DNA of 64,000 nt from Culturomica massiliensis (GCF_900091655.1 NZ_LT594621.1:4020463-4084462), one strand, 5' to 3'; positions 1 to 9,575 are shown, counted from the stretch's first letter. The notes: a model not told the origin generated them from the sequence alone. Numbers and translations are program-made.

Positions 1-519
1 TGGCTGGAGGCTTCCCCTGGGCTTTTATTGCCGCTGGAAATCGGATACAATACCCCGGTGACACTGGGGTTCGACCGGATCGCTATTTGTACGGCAGCCC
101 GGCGGATTTACCCGGCCGGGAGATTGTTGGTGATAGATACCGGAACAGCATTTACCTACAATTATGTTGAGAATGGTGTGTTTCTGGGGGGGAATATTTC
201 TCCCGGTCTGGAGATGCGTTTCCGGGCTTTGCATGCGTTTACCGAGAAACTGCCTTATGTGGAGGCCCGCGGAACATGTACGGATTGTGGACGGGATACG
301 GAAGAGGCTATCCGTAACGGTGTCGTGAATGGTATGGTTTTTGAAGTGAAAGGATATATAGATGATTTTTTCCGCTATACTTCCGAAGGACAGGTTGTGA
401 TTACCGGCGGAAGCCTGTGTTTGCTCGAAAAGCTACAGGGAGAAAGAATACATTTCGAGGAATCGTTGGGAATGATCGGGTTAAATGATATTTTAGAATT
501 CAATAAAAAAAGTAAGTAA
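1..519 (+). CDS. coaX: Type III pantothenate kinase, 5'-truncated by window edge
   Basis: This is the C-terminal part of a type III pantothenate kinase, which phosphorylates pantothenate in the first step of coenzyme A synthesis in the cytoplasm. The reading frame is open from base 1, so the true start lies left of the window. Recognisable family motifs are DTGTAFTYN (the D-x-GTA phosphate-binding segment), GGNISPGL, and the DTEEAIRNGV segment, followed by the late VITGG motif. The gene is followed after about 115 bases by the TPR/lptC genes on the same strand. The gap holds a possible promoter, so it may be a separate transcription unit. The kinase assignment is firm; the missing N-terminus hides the first ATP-binding motif. 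Confidence 0.9.
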   Translation, partial: WLEASPGLLLPLEIGYNTPVTLGFDRIAICTAARRIYPAGRLLVIDTGTAFTYNYVENGVFLGGNISPGLEMRFRALHAFTEKLPYVEARGTCTDCGRDTEEAIRNGVVNGMVFEVKGYIDDFFRYTSEGQVVITGGSLCLLEKLQGERIHFEESLGMIGLNDILEFNKKSK

Positions 520-565
520 ATCTTAAATTGTAGCTTTTATCCTGCGGATTTTAAAAAAATAGTCC

Positions 566-573
566 TAATTTTG
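566..573 (+). promoter_or_regulatory. Putative -7 element TAATTTTG before the TPR/lptC genes
   Basis: The octamer matches the Bacteroidota -7 consensus TAnnTTTG and lies 63 bases before the ATG of the TPR gene. No clear TTTG -33 element sits 19-21 bases upstream, so support is partial. Confidence 0.4.
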
Positions 574-636
574 CACAGAAAGCTGAAAAAAGAGATTTTT
601 GCAGTATGAGTCGGATATTTTAATTTAATAATAATT

Positions 637-1968
637 ATGAGAAAAATTATTGTTTTAGCCTTGGGGTTGTGTTTTGTGGGAAGTTTTGTCAAAGCCCAGA
701 CACTGGATTCAAAATTTGGACTTGATAGTACGAAAACGATAGAACAAGCTTCCATTTACACAGAATTTGTAAAACAGAAAAATTATAAAGATGCATTACC
801 CGCATGGAGATATGTGTTCAATAATGCACCGAAATTCCAGTTGAACACTTATGTCCGGGGTGAGGACATCATGATGGGAATGTATAGTAAAACGAAAAAT
901 CCCGCTTATGTGGATACATTGATGATGATTTACGATCAATGGATAAAATATTTCGGGAATCATAATCGTTTGGGCGAAGGATATGCGATAGGTAAAAAAG
1001 GTTTTAATCTATACCGTCTGAGAGGTATTTCCGATGTGAATGCCGCTAAGGAGGCCTATGGCTATCTGACAAAATCAATTCAGATGGAAGGGATGAAGAC
1101 GCATCCTCTTACTGCAAAAATGACATTTGCCGTTGCTGATGAATTGTTGAAAAAAGATATGATTACCAAGGATGAGTATGTCGATCTTTATATGAAATTG
1201 AGTGATTATGCTGAAAAAGGAATCGCTCAGGCTCCGGAAAAATCCAAAGAAGCTTATGAAGATGTAAAAACAACGGTGAATGCATTGTTCTTTAATGCCG
1301 GTGTTGCCGATTGTGCTACCTTGGTGGGATTTTTGCAGCCCAAGTTTGATAAATCTCCGGATGATCTGGCGACATTGAAAGAAATTGCCAGTATATTGAG
1401 AAGAAGCGAATGTACAGATCAGGTTTTGTTTGCCCAGGTGGCTGAAAAATTATATCAACAGGAGCCGACAGCCGATGCTGCTTATAACCTGGCGATGTTG
1501 TTCTGGAAAAGACAGGAGTTTGATAAAACGGAGCTTTATTTAGCAGAAGCAATTGAAAAAGGAAGTAATGAGGATCCCGCTAAAGCTGATTATTATTTCA
1601 GACTGGCACAGATCAAGCTTTCCAAAAAACAATTCGTTGAAGCGAAGAAAAATGCTCTGGAGGCTTTGAAGTTAAATCCGAACATGGGTGTGGCTTATAT
1701 ACTTATCGGAAATGCATATGCCGCATACAGCAAGAATTACGGAGAGGATGATTTCGATCATGCATCTGTGTTCTGGGTTGCTGTCGATAAATTTATCAAA
1801 GCAAAACAGGTTGATCCTTCGGTGGCAGAAGAAGCCAATAAACTAATTGCTGTATATTCACCGCATTTCCCGAGTAAGGACGAAGCGTTTTTCCGTAGCG
1901 TTACTCCCGGAGTTTCCGTGAAAGTCGGTGATTGGATTAACGAGACGACAACGGCGCGTTTCAGATAG
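637..1968 (+). CDS. Periplasmic tetratricopeptide-repeat protein
   Basis: A 443-residue exported protein. Residues 1-20 form a signal peptide ending VKAQ. The rest is alpha-helical with TPR-like units; the clearest lie around residues 270-365 (segments such as AAYNLAMLFWKRQEFDKTE and YFRLAQIKLSKKQFVEAKK). TPR proteins serve as protein-interaction scaffolds, and no enzyme motif is visible. It sits just before lptC (stop and next start about 10 bases apart) and so is probably co-transcribed with LPS-export and membrane genes. That points to an envelope role, by inference only. Confidence 0.75.
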   Translation: MRKIIVLALGLCFVGSFVKAQTLDSKFGLDSTKTIEQASIYTEFVKQKNYKDALPAWRYVFNNAPKFQLNTYVRGEDIMMGMYSKTKNPAYVDTLMMIYDQWIKYFGNHNRLGEGYAIGKKGFNLYRLRGISDVNAAKEAYGYLTKSIQMEGMKTHPLTAKMTFAVADELLKKDMITKDEYVDLYMKLSDYAEKGIAQAPEKSKEAYEDVKTTVNALFFNAGVADCATLVGFLQPKFDKSPDDLATLKEIASILRRSECTDQVLFAQVAEKLYQQEPTADAAYNLAMLFWKRQEFDKTELYLAEAIEKGSNEDPAKADYYFRLAQIKLSKKQFVEAKKNALEALKLNPNMGVAYILIGNAYAAYSKNYGEDDFDHASVFWVAVDKFIKAKQVDPSVAEEANKLIAVYSPHFPSKDEAFFRSVTPGVSVKVGDWINETTTARFR

Positions 1969-1978
1969 TAAACGGAAT

Positions 1979-2557
1979 ATGTCTGTTATAACACGAAAAT
2001 CTTTTTATAAAAGCATTATTGTCCTCTGCGGGGCAATAATGCTTTTCGCTTGTAAAAACGATATCCGGAAGGTAAGCCGGATTACCGACCAGGAAGTCTT
2101 GCCCGAAATGTCGGGAGAGAACCTGATTATGACTTATTCCGATTCAGCCCGGGTGAAATACCGGATGTACACACCCTTGTATTATAAAATACATACGGAA
2201 GAGGAGGAGTATGATGAATTTCCGAAAGGAATTCACGTCATATATTACGATAAAACCGGGAATGTGATCGGAGAAATCCATTCCAAATATGCAAAGAATT
2301 TTGTCAAAGACGGTTTGTGGGAGGCCCGGAATCAGGTGGTCGTAAAAAACAGTGAAGGAAAGAAACTGGAAACAGAGCTATTGTATTGGGATACCAAGAA
2401 AGAATGGATATATTCCGATCGCTATACGCGTTTGACAGACGGGAATAATATTTTGGAAAGCAGTGACGGTTTTGAATCGGATCAGAATCTGGAGCATCCG
2501 GTTTTCAAGAATATAACAGACGGAGAGGTTCAATTTGAAATGGATACAAGTAACTGA
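1979..2557 (+). CDS. lptC: LptC-like LPS export lipoprotein
   Basis: A 192-residue protein resembling LptC, the periplasmic bridge that passes lipopolysaccharide from the LptBFG transporter to LptA. In Bacteroidota it carries a lipobox, here LFAC with Cys25. The body fits the beta-jellyroll OstA/LptC fold: short beta segments such as IHVIYYDKTGNVIGEIHSKY, NQVVVKNSEGKKLETELLYW and a terminal GDGFES-type segment. The ATG at 1979 is preferred over one at 1928, because the earlier start would overlap the TPR gene and put 17 charged residues before the signal peptide. Its TGA overlaps the next ATG (TGATG at 2555-2559), implying translational coupling with the CNNM protein. Confidence 0.8.
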   Translation: MSVITRKSFYKSIIVLCGAIMLFACKNDIRKVSRITDQEVLPEMSGENLIMTYSDSARVKYRMYTPLYYKIHTEEEEYDEFPKGIHVIYYDKTGNVIGEIHSKYAKNFVKDGLWEARNQVVVKNSEGKKLETELLYWDTKKEWIYSDRYTRLTDGNNILESSDGFESDQNLEHPVFKNITDGEVQFEMDTSN

Positions 2558-3810
2558 TGTCTATATTAACAGTCATATTGATTTGTCTTTTATTGTCGGC
2601 TTTTTTTTCCGGGATGGAGATTGCTTTTGTCGCTTCGAACAAATTGCGTATCGAAATCAGCAAGTCGGATAAAAGTATAGCCCAGGCATTGATCGACCTG
2701 TTTGTTTCCAATTCGGGCATGTATATTACGACCATGCTGGTCGGAAATAATGTGGTCATGGTCATCTACGGTATCTTTATGAAAGATTATCTGGTCGGAC
2801 AGTTCGGTTTTTTAAGCGATCTTTCTTTGGGAATGAAGATGTTGGTGGAGACCTTGATATCTACTTTGATCATACTGTTTTTTGCCGAATTTTTGCCTAA
2901 AACTCTTTTCCGGCTTCGTCCGAATGCTTTTTTGCGTTTTTTTGCTATTCCTGTATTTTTGTTTTATCTGTTGTTTTTTCCGGTGACTTATTTCTCGGTG
3001 TGGCTGGGAGGGCTTTTGCTACGTTTGTTTACCGGTAAAAAAATGGGGCAGACAGAACAAAACCGGGCCTTTGGGAAAGTCGATCTGAATAACCTGATCG
3101 AAGAAGGTGAAATGGCGGACGAGACGCAAGAGGAAGTACATGAAATTAAGCTTTTCCGGAATGCTCTTGATTTTTCAGAAATAAAATTGCGCGAATGTAT
3201 TGTTCCGCGTACGGATTTGAAGGCTTTGCCGATAGATGCGACCATGGAGGAATTGCGGGATTTATTTATATCCACAGGGTTGTCCCGCATATTGATATAT
3301 AAGGAAAATATAGATAATATCATCGGATATGTGCATTCCTCTTCTTTGTTCAAAAATCCCAGGAATATTGTCGGAGCTCTCAGTGGTGTGATTATCGTTC
3401 CTGAAACGATGTCCGCCTCTCATTTACTGAATCTGTTTATCAAACAGCAGCGGAGTATTGCTGTCGTTGTGGATGAATTCGGAATTACGGCCGGAATTGT
3501 CACCATAGAAGATATTATGGAGGAGATTTTCGGCGAAATTGAAGATGAGCACGATCATCCCAACTTGAAGGAAGAAGTGGTTTCGGATCATGAATATATT
3601 TTTTCCGGCCGTCTGGAGGTGGATTACCTGAATGAAAAATACGGATTGGATTTACCGGAAAATGAAGAGTATGAGACCCTGGCCGGTTGTCTCTTGTATT
3701 ACAATGAAAGTATACCTACAGAAGGAGAAAAAATAGTAATCGGAGATTATCTTTTTGAAGTCTTGTGTGTTAAAAATGCGAGAATTGAGGAAATTAAGGT
3801 GGTTGTGTAA
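2557..3810 (+). CDS. CNNM/CBS-domain membrane protein (HlyC/CorC, GldE-like)
   Basis: A 417-residue inner-membrane protein with three parts. Residues 1 to about 175 are a DUF21/CNNM transmembrane domain with four hydrophobic segments. Residues about 200-335 are a pair of CBS domains (VPRTDLKALPIDATMEEL and the VVDEFGITAGIVTIEDIMEE hallmark). Residues about 340-417 are a CorC/HlyC C-terminal domain. The family includes magnesium/cobalt efflux proteins. In flavobacteria the member GldE is tied to gliding motility and lipoprotein function, and the closeness of the gld operon 90 bases downstream makes a GldE-like role attractive. The start overlaps the lptC stop. The family is firm; the transported ion and any gliding role are inferred. 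Confidence 0.85.
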   Translation: MSILTVILICLLLSAFFSGMEIAFVASNKLRIEISKSDKSIAQALIDLFVSNSGMYITTMLVGNNVVMVIYGIFMKDYLVGQFGFLSDLSLGMKMLVETLISTLIILFFAEFLPKTLFRLRPNAFLRFFAIPVFLFYLLFFPVTYFSVWLGGLLLRLFTGKKMGQTEQNRAFGKVDLNNLIEEGEMADETQEEVHEIKLFRNALDFSEIKLRECIVPRTDLKALPIDATMEELRDLFISTGLSRILIYKENIDNIIGYVHSSSLFKNPRNIVGALSGVIIVPETMSASHLLNLFIKQQRSIAVVVDEFGITAGIVTIEDIMEEIFGEIEDEHDHPNLKEEVVSDHEYIFSGRLEVDYLNEKYGLDLPENEEYETLAGCLLYYNESIPTEGEKIVIGDYLFEVLCVKNARIEEIKVVV

Positions 3811-3821
3811 TTTTTTTTGTT

Positions 3822-3829
3822 TAGTTTTG
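3822..3829 (+). promoter_or_regulatory. Putative -7 element TAGTTTTG before the type IX secretion operon
   Basis: This TAnnTTTG match lies 72 bases before the start of the PorP-like gene, in the only gap before the operon. The -33 element is weak (GTTG with short spacing), so this is tentative. Confidence 0.35.
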
Positions 3830-3900
3830 CTATAAATTTTTAGTAAGCTTTAATAATTTTATCTATTTTTACAGCAAATTGCTAAACTCGGTATGGTGCG

Positions 3901-4848
3901 ATGAGAAGATGTTTAATAGTTATTGCTTTACTGGCAATAAGTGTGTTGGTAAAAGCACAGCAGGACCCACAGTTTAGTCAGAATATGTATAACCATATGA
4001 CGGTAAATCCCGGATTTGCAGGAGAGCGGGGAAATTGGGCGATTTCAGGGATATACCGTAACCAATGGCAAAAAATGGACGGAGCACCTGAGACGTATGC
4101 TTTTAATATAGATGCCCCTTTACGTTTGGGACGTGTGGACGGTGGTATCGGTTTAAATATTATGAGTGATAGGTTAGGGATGCAAAGTCATTTGCATTTT
4201 ATGGTGAATTATGCTTATAAGAAGATATTTAATTTTGGAATATTGAGTGCGGGGATTAAAATAGGTGTTGTGAATTCTAAAATTGCAGGAGATTTTCATA
4301 TTCCTGTAGGTCCGGGGTTTACCCCTGCGGATCAGGACCCGGCATTGGGAGCGGCGAACGTAGATTTATCCAAGATTATGTTCGATGCAGGTGTAGGCGT
4401 ATTTTTGTCCGGAAAGAATTATTATGCAGGTGCATCTGTAAGCCATTTGACAAAGCCTAAAATGACTATCGGAGAGATCGGAGAGTTTTTTTGGAACAGG
4501 CATATGTATTTTACAGCCGGTTATACGATTGCTTTGTCTCCGAAAATGGATATTCAGCCGTCTGTTTTTTATAAGACGGATTTTGTGATTTCACAGTATA
4601 GTGTGAATTCTAACTTTATTTATGATAAAAAATATTGGGCAGGCGTTTCTTATCGTTATGAGGAAGCCCTGACATTTATGGGGGGGATTGAGCTTAAAAA
4701 CGGGGTGTTGATCGGATATAGTTATGATTGGAATGTTAGTGATGTCGGTCGGTATACAGGAGATTCACATGAAGTGACTCTTTCTTATTGTTTTGGTATG
4801 CATATCGGCAAAAGAGAGAAAATATATAAGAGTGTAAGATTTTTGTAA
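3901..4848 (+). CDS. PorP/SprF-like type IX secretion outer-membrane protein
   Basis: A 315-residue outer-membrane protein of the PorP/SprF family. It has a signal peptide (cleavage after VKAQ, about residue 19). The family hallmark start of the mature part follows: QDPQFSQNMYNHMTVNPGFAG. Alternating beta segments rich in aromatic residues then run to the end (HVTLSYCFGM-type terminal strands), as in a beta-barrel. PorP in Porphyromonas gingivalis and SprF in Flavobacterium are needed for type IX secretion or for delivery of specific surface adhesins. It is the first gene of the run porP-gldK-gldL-gldM-gldN, the same order as P. gingivalis porPKLMN. Whether it is the general PorP or a cargo-specific paralogue cannot be told from sequence alone. 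Confidence 0.88.
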   Translation: MRRCLIVIALLAISVLVKAQQDPQFSQNMYNHMTVNPGFAGERGNWAISGIYRNQWQKMDGAPETYAFNIDAPLRLGRVDGGIGLNIMSDRLGMQSHLHFMVNYAYKKIFNFGILSAGIKIGVVNSKIAGDFHIPVGPGFTPADQDPALGAANVDLSKIMFDAGVGVFLSGKNYYAGASVSHLTKPKMTIGEIGEFFWNRHMYFTAGYTIALSPKMDIQPSVFYKTDFVISQYSVNSNFIYDKKYWAGVSYRYEEALTFMGGIELKNGVLIGYSYDWNVSDVGRYTGDSHEVTLSYCFGMHIGKREKIYKSVRFL

Positions 4849-4860
4849 AATATCAATATT

Positions 4861-6183
4861 ATGCAAATTAAACGGTTCGTATTTTTCTTTATAGCAGTAA
4901 TGATGGTTGCCTGTTCTCCTTACAACGGAGGCGGAGAATTGGTGGGAACGCGTAAAGTAAAAAGATGGTTTGAGCCCCGTCCGTATGGTATGGTTTTAAT
5001 TCCGACCGGTAGCCTGAATATCGGACAGAATGATGAGGATATTGCCTGGTCGATGTCTGCTCCGCAACGTACGGTGTCGTTGGCAGCTTTCTGGATGGAT
5101 GAGACGGAGATCACCAATGACGAATACCGTCAATTCGTTTATTCCGTACTGGATTCGATGAAAAGACAACGGCTGGTAGATGAAGGGTATGAAGAATTCC
5201 TGATGAAAGACCGGAAAGGCAATGTATTGGAGCCGCCTGTTTTGGACAGAAGAATGCGTATTGACGGAAAAAAGAATGAAGAATACAAGGAAATCCTGGA
5301 AGGTATGAATTACGCCGGGGACGACCGGATTGTTGCCGGCGAACTGGATGTGCGGAAGCTGGTGTATAAGTTCAGTTGGTATGACTTTAAGCAGGCTGCT
5401 GCCAATGACCGTTTTTATGACCCGGAAACCGGGACTTATAAAGGGGGAACCGTAATCAATGCCAATGGCGAACGGGAAGCGGTAAAGGGGCGTTCATCTT
5501 TTATCATGCGCAAGTCTGTCCGTATCTATCCGGATACTTTGTGCTGGCTGAAGGATTTCACATATGCCTACAATGAGCCTTATGTGAAGGAATATTTTTC
5601 ACATGTGGGTTATGATAATTATCCGGTAGTAGGCGTTAACTGGCATCAGGCGCAGGCTTTCTGTCACTGGCGTACTGCTTTGTTCAACAATGCCTCTTCC
5701 AACCGTGTTCAGGACTGGCGTTTGCCTTCCGAGGCCGAGTGGGAATATGCAGCCCGTGGAGGCTTGAGTGGTGCTACTTATCCCTGGGGGAGTTATTATA
5801 CACGGAATAAGAAAGGTTGTTTTATGGCGAATTTCAAACCGATGCGTGGAAACTATATCGGCGACGGCGGTAGTATTACGGTACCTGTCGGAACTTATGA
5901 GCCTAACGGCTACGGTTTGTACGATATGGCCGGGAATGTAGCGGAATGGACAGCTGATAATTACGATGAATCTGCGTATGAGGTGACACATGATATGAAC
6001 CCCTCTTATTCAATGACCAGTAAAAATAGCGATAACCGGATATTCAAACGCAAAGCGGTGAGAGGCGGTTCCTGGAAGGATGTGGCTTTCTATTTGCAAA
6101 ACGGTGTGCGTTCTTACGAATATCAGGATACTGCCCGCAGTTTTATCGGATTCCGGACAGTGAGGACGAGAATAGAATTTTAA
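4861..6183 (+). CDS. gldK: GldK/PorK lipoprotein, ring component of the type IX secretion system
   Basis: A 440-residue lipoprotein (Cys18 in VACS). It belongs to the formylglycine-generating-enzyme (SUMF1) fold, recognised by WMDETEITNDEYRQF, RLPSEAEWEYAARGG, YDMAGNVAEWTADNY and RGGSWKD. In GldK/PorK this fold is structural: with GldN/PorN it forms the large periplasmic ring attached to the outer membrane. A long insertion around residues 90-230 between the first motif and the conserved core is typical of GldK and not of catalytic sulfatase-modifying enzymes. It lies 12 bases after the PorP-like gene and 29 before gldL, so it is clearly in the operon. Confidence 0.92.
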   Translation: MQIKRFVFFFIAVMMVACSPYNGGGELVGTRKVKRWFEPRPYGMVLIPTGSLNIGQNDEDIAWSMSAPQRTVSLAAFWMDETEITNDEYRQFVYSVLDSMKRQRLVDEGYEEFLMKDRKGNVLEPPVLDRRMRIDGKKNEEYKEILEGMNYAGDDRIVAGELDVRKLVYKFSWYDFKQAAANDRFYDPETGTYKGGTVINANGEREAVKGRSSFIMRKSVRIYPDTLCWLKDFTYAYNEPYVKEYFSHVGYDNYPVVGVNWHQAQAFCHWRTALFNNASSNRVQDWRLPSEAEWEYAARGGLSGATYPWGSYYTRNKKGCFMANFKPMRGNYIGDGGSITVPVGTYEPNGYGLYDMAGNVAEWTADNYDESAYEVTHDMNPSYSMTSKNSDNRIFKRKAVRGGSWKDVAFYLQNGVRSYEYQDTARSFIGFRTVRTRIEF

Positions 6184-6212
6184 AATGGTGTTTAATTTTG
6201 ATATAGTATAGT

Positions 6213-7169
6213 ATGGCAAAGATTTTTCAAACGAAAGCCTATAAGGTTATTACAGGTTTTGTTTATGGTTGGGGTGCTACTGCAGTAATAGTGGGTGCTT
6301 TGTTTAAGATTATGCACTTTCCCGGTGCAGGGATAGTATTGACAGTGGGAATGCTTGTTGAAGCTTTTATATTTTTTCTTTCGGCTTTCGAGCCTGTTAT
6401 GGAGCATTACGATTGGGCCCGTGTCTTTCCCGAGCTTGGAACGAGTGGGGAGAAATTGGGCGTAAATCAGCCCGGTCATGGCCGTCTTTCATCTCCGGCT
6501 TCACCTGTAAGTGGAGTCAGCGGCGTCAGTCTGGGTCTTGACGATGCGGATGCGGATAAACTTCGTCAGGGGATCGATAAGTTTGTTGCGACAGCCGATC
6601 ATTTTGCCGAAGCTTCTGTAAACGTTCCTGATTTTGCACGTAAAATAACGACGGCTGCGGCTTCTTTCGAGAAGTTGGGCGAGAAGACAGAGAAGGCCGG
6701 GGAATTGCTTGAGGTATCCCTGAATACTTTTTCTATGGGTTGCAGCGATCTTCATAAGATCTTACATGATTCAGCGGATAGTCTGACTTCTCAGATCAGG
6801 CTCAACTGCGAAAAACTGGCCTCTACGATGGGAGCTTCAGCCTCAGGCTTCGATTCCCTGAGCCGAATGATGGAGGAACAGTTGCAGACGGTGAAATCCC
6901 AGACATCTGGTTATGCCCAGCAGTTGTCTTCGGTAAACAAGAATATCAGTGCCCTGAATGCTCTCTACGAATTGCAGGTGAATGAGACCAAAGCTTGCCT
7001 TGAATCATTCCGTGGAATGCAGAGTGATATGGGAGAGATGCTTGAACATGTTTCTCTGGGTCTTGACAGTACGAAGCTCTTCCGTCAGGAATCGCAGCAG
7101 CTGGCCCATAATGTGGCTTCTCTTAATTCCGTTTACGGAAACATGTTGAGTGTGGTCAATAATAACTAA
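6213..7169 (+). CDS. gldL: GldL/PorL, inner-membrane component of the type IX motor
   Basis: A 318-residue protein. Two transmembrane helices at the N-terminus (about residues 9-30 and 35-58) contain the characteristic GFVYGWGATAVIVGALFKIM segment. A long cytoplasmic helical region with serine/alanine-rich coiled-coil character follows, about residues 105-318. GldL pairs with GldM to form the proton-driven motor that powers type IX secretion and gliding. A TAATTTTG string 12 bases before its ATG resembles a promoter element, but the gene is mid-operon. The next gene, gldM, starts 13 bases after its stop. Length and topology agree with the family, although gliding flavobacterial GldL proteins are usually shorter. 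Confidence 0.9.
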   Translation: MAKIFQTKAYKVITGFVYGWGATAVIVGALFKIMHFPGAGIVLTVGMLVEAFIFFLSAFEPVMEHYDWARVFPELGTSGEKLGVNQPGHGRLSSPASPVSGVSGVSLGLDDADADKLRQGIDKFVATADHFAEASVNVPDFARKITTAAASFEKLGEKTEKAGELLEVSLNTFSMGCSDLHKILHDSADSLTSQIRLNCEKLASTMGASASGFDSLSRMMEEQLQTVKSQTSGYAQQLSSVNKNISALNALYELQVNETKACLESFRGMQSDMGEMLEHVSLGLDSTKLFRQESQQLAHNVASLNSVYGNMLSVVNNN

Positions 7170-7182
7170 AGCAGGGTATTAG

Positions 7183-8721
7183 ATGTCAACGAAGAATTGT
7201 CCCGAAACGCCGAGGCAGAAGATGATCGGCATGATGTATCTTGTACTGACAGCGATGCTTGCTCTGAATGTGTCGGCAGACGTTCTGGATGCCTTTACCC
7301 GAGTGCAGGAGAAGATGTCCTCTACAGTTTCCGGTTTTTATAAAAAGAATGCGGAGGCTTACAATGAGATCGATATGGCTTACAACCTTAATTCCACTAA
7401 GGTAGCCCCTATCCGAGCCAAGGCACTGGAGATCAAGTCTCTTTCTTCGGATATTTTTGTGTTTATAGAGGAACTGAAGAAAAAGATGGTGTTGCTTGCC
7501 GATGGTCCTGAGGGGGATGTGATGCACATCCAGGCTCGTGATAATCTTGATATCGGTGGTCAGGTGATGATCACAGAGGGCGAGGGTAAAAAGTTACGTG
7601 AACTGCTGAATCGTTTTCAGGAGAAATCGCTTAGTTTTATCCATCCTAAGGATTCCCTTCTGCGTGTATCCATCCGTCATAACCTGGATACAGAGGCGCC
7701 TAAGGCCGTCGACGGAGAGTTTAAATCCTGGGAGTCTTCGAAATTCGAGGGCATCCCGCTTGTGGGAGTGGTCACAATGCTGACTTTTTACCAGGCTAAT
7801 GTATTGAGTACAGAATCGGATGTGATCCGCTACCTTTATTCTTCGATCGATGCGGAGTCTTTTAAATTCAATAAACTTGAAGCCCTTGTTATTCCGGATT
7901 CCCGTTATGTTCTTACTGGCGACCGTTTTAAGGCACGAATCCTGCTTGCGGCAGTGGATACGACCCAGCGTCCTGATGTTATTGTCGGCGGGCGTTCCAT
8001 ATCGTATAATGGAGATTATTGCCTCTATACGGAGTCGGCAACGAAAGTGGGCATCCATCGGTTAAAGGGTGTAATCAACTATGTTTCTCCTTCGGGTGCC
8101 ACCTTGCCGCGGGAGTTTTCGATGGAATACGAGGTGGCAGACCCTGCGGTGGTGATCTCTCCGACGAAGATGAATGTATTCTATGTGGGAGTCGATAATC
8201 CGGTATCTCTTGCAGCTCCCGGTTTGTCCCCTGATGTGATCGAGCCTCAGATCAGCAACGGTGAAATCCGGAAGTCTTCTGACGGTAGCTATATCGTTCG
8301 TCCCAAGGTTGCCGGCCGTAATTGCGAGATCACTGTTTTTGCCACGATCGACGGTCAGAAGCGTAAATTACAGACGCAGGAATTCCGGGTAAAAGAGGTG
8401 CCTGACCCTGTAGCCAAGGTGGGTGGTCAGCGTGATGGTAAGATCAAGAAGAACCTTTTGCTTGCAGCCGGGGGAGTAGATGTTGAGATGGAGAACTTCG
8501 ACTTCGATATGAAGTTTATTGTTCAGAGTTTCAGCATGTATACCGTTATCGACGGTTATGCCCAGGATCAGTCTTCCCGCAGCGGTTCCTTTACTGGCGA
8601 GCAGTTAAAGATGATCCGTAACCTGAAGCGTAATCAGATCCTTGTTATCGAGCAGATCATGGTCAAAGGCCCTGACGGTTCGGTGCGTAAGCTTCCTTCA
8701 ATCTCATTCAAAATCGATTAA
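7183..8721 (+). CDS. gldM: GldM/PorM, periplasmic shaft of the type IX motor
   Basis: A 512-residue protein. It starts with the family signature NCPETPRQKMIGMMYLVLTA and one transmembrane helix (about residues 14-35). A large periplasmic part follows; in solved GldM/PorM structures this is four domains forming a dimeric shaft between the inner-membrane motor and the GldK/GldN ring. The beta-rich C-terminal domains are visible as repeated segments such as VVISPTKMNVFYVGVDNPVSL and the final KMIRNLKRNQILVIEQIMVK. It is 13 bases from gldL and two bases from gldN, so the operon is tight. Confidence 0.93.
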   Translation: MSTKNCPETPRQKMIGMMYLVLTAMLALNVSADVLDAFTRVQEKMSSTVSGFYKKNAEAYNEIDMAYNLNSTKVAPIRAKALEIKSLSSDIFVFIEELKKKMVLLADGPEGDVMHIQARDNLDIGGQVMITEGEGKKLRELLNRFQEKSLSFIHPKDSLLRVSIRHNLDTEAPKAVDGEFKSWESSKFEGIPLVGVVTMLTFYQANVLSTESDVIRYLYSSIDAESFKFNKLEALVIPDSRYVLTGDRFKARILLAAVDTTQRPDVIVGGRSISYNGDYCLYTESATKVGIHRLKGVINYVSPSGATLPREFSMEYEVADPAVVISPTKMNVFYVGVDNPVSLAAPGLSPDVIEPQISNGEIRKSSDGSYIVRPKVAGRNCEITVFATIDGQKRKLQTQEFRVKEVPDPVAKVGGQRDGKIKKNLLLAAGGVDVEMENFDFDMKFIVQSFSMYTVIDGYAQDQSSRSGSFTGEQLKMIRNLKRNQILVIEQIMVKGPDGSVRKLPSISFKID

Positions 8722-8723
8722 TA

Positions 8724-9575
8724 ATGAATAAGTATATGACAAAAATTTTGTTGGCGTTGCTGCTTCTTTTAGTAGGTACTTTTTTTTGCCCGGGTCAGAC
8801 TTCGAAGACTTTTTTTGACAGTGTGATCAAGAATCCCGATCATGATGAAAAGGCTCCAATCGTATTGCCTTATGTTGATCCTTCTGATGTAATCTGGGCC
8901 CGTACGATCATCCGTGAACTTGTATTGCGCGAGAAGATGAACCTTCCCTTGTATTATCCGACGCGTCCGATGGATGGCCGGATGTCTTTGATTGATATGT
9001 TGCTGAAGGGGATACAGAAGTCCTTTAAGACGGCTTATGCGGACGATGAGTTGCAGACCCCTGTAAGTTATGATGAGATTCTTTCCCGTTTCGGCGGTCA
9101 GAGCGATACGATAACGAAGCGCAATACGGTGACCGGCGAGATGGAGAAGGTCGTTGTAGAGGGCGAGATTCATACGGATGAGGTAAAGCGTTTGCTGATC
9201 AAGGAATTGTGGTATGTAAACCGTAAGACTTCCCGTCTGGAGGTCCGTATCATAGCCCTTTGTCCTGTTCGTGAATATACGAAGGAGGACAGTTATGACG
9301 GAATCTTGAAGAGTCAGTTGTTCTGGGTGGATTACGGAGAATTCCGGGATCTTTTGTCTAAGCAGAAGGTTTTCAATTCGGCTAATGATGCGGTTCGTTT
9401 GAGCTTTGATGATATATTTCTGAAGCGTTATTTCAGTTCCCGGATCATTCAGGAGTCTAATGTATACGATAACCGTACGATCAGCAGTTATGCCGTCGGA
9501 ATGGATGCTGTACTCGAGTCTGACCGGATTAAAAACGAAATATTTAATCAGGAACAGGATCTCTGGCAATATTAA
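8724..9575 (+). CDS. gldN: GldN/PorN, periplasmic ring protein of the type IX secretion system
   Basis: A 283-residue exported protein. The signal peptide is about residues 1-25 (hydrophobic LLALLLLLVGTFFCPGQ). Family-typical segments follow: VDPSDVIWARTIIRELVLRE, YYPTRPMDGRMSLIDMLLKG, then the LWYVNRKTSRLEVRIIALCPV core. GldN/PorN binds GldK/PorK to build the outer-membrane-associated ring. It is the last gene of the operon; a strong bidirectional hairpin terminator follows 28 bases later. Its C-terminus ends without an obvious extra domain. Confidence 0.9.
   Translation: MNKYMTKILLALLLLLVGTFFCPGQTSKTFFDSVIKNPDHDEKAPIVLPYVDPSDVIWARTIIRELVLREKMNLPLYYPTRPMDGRMSLIDMLLKGIQKSFKTAYADDELQTPVSYDEILSRFGGQSDTITKRNTVTGEMEKVVVEGEIHTDEVKRLLIKELWYVNRKTSRLEVRIIALCPVREYTKEDSYDGILKSQLFWVDYGEFRDLLSKQKVFNSANDAVRLSFDDIFLKRYFSSRIIQESNVYDNRTISSYAVGMDAVLESDRIKNEIFNQEQDLWQY

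Noticed and set aside
6193..6200. TAATTTTG resembling a -7 element just before gldL
   Set aside because: Only 12 bases from the start codon and inside a tight operon; chance matches to this AT-rich consensus are expected.
8769..9569. Long open frame antisense to gldN
   Set aside because: A shadow of the gldN codon pattern with no recognisable domain; gldN itself is certain.
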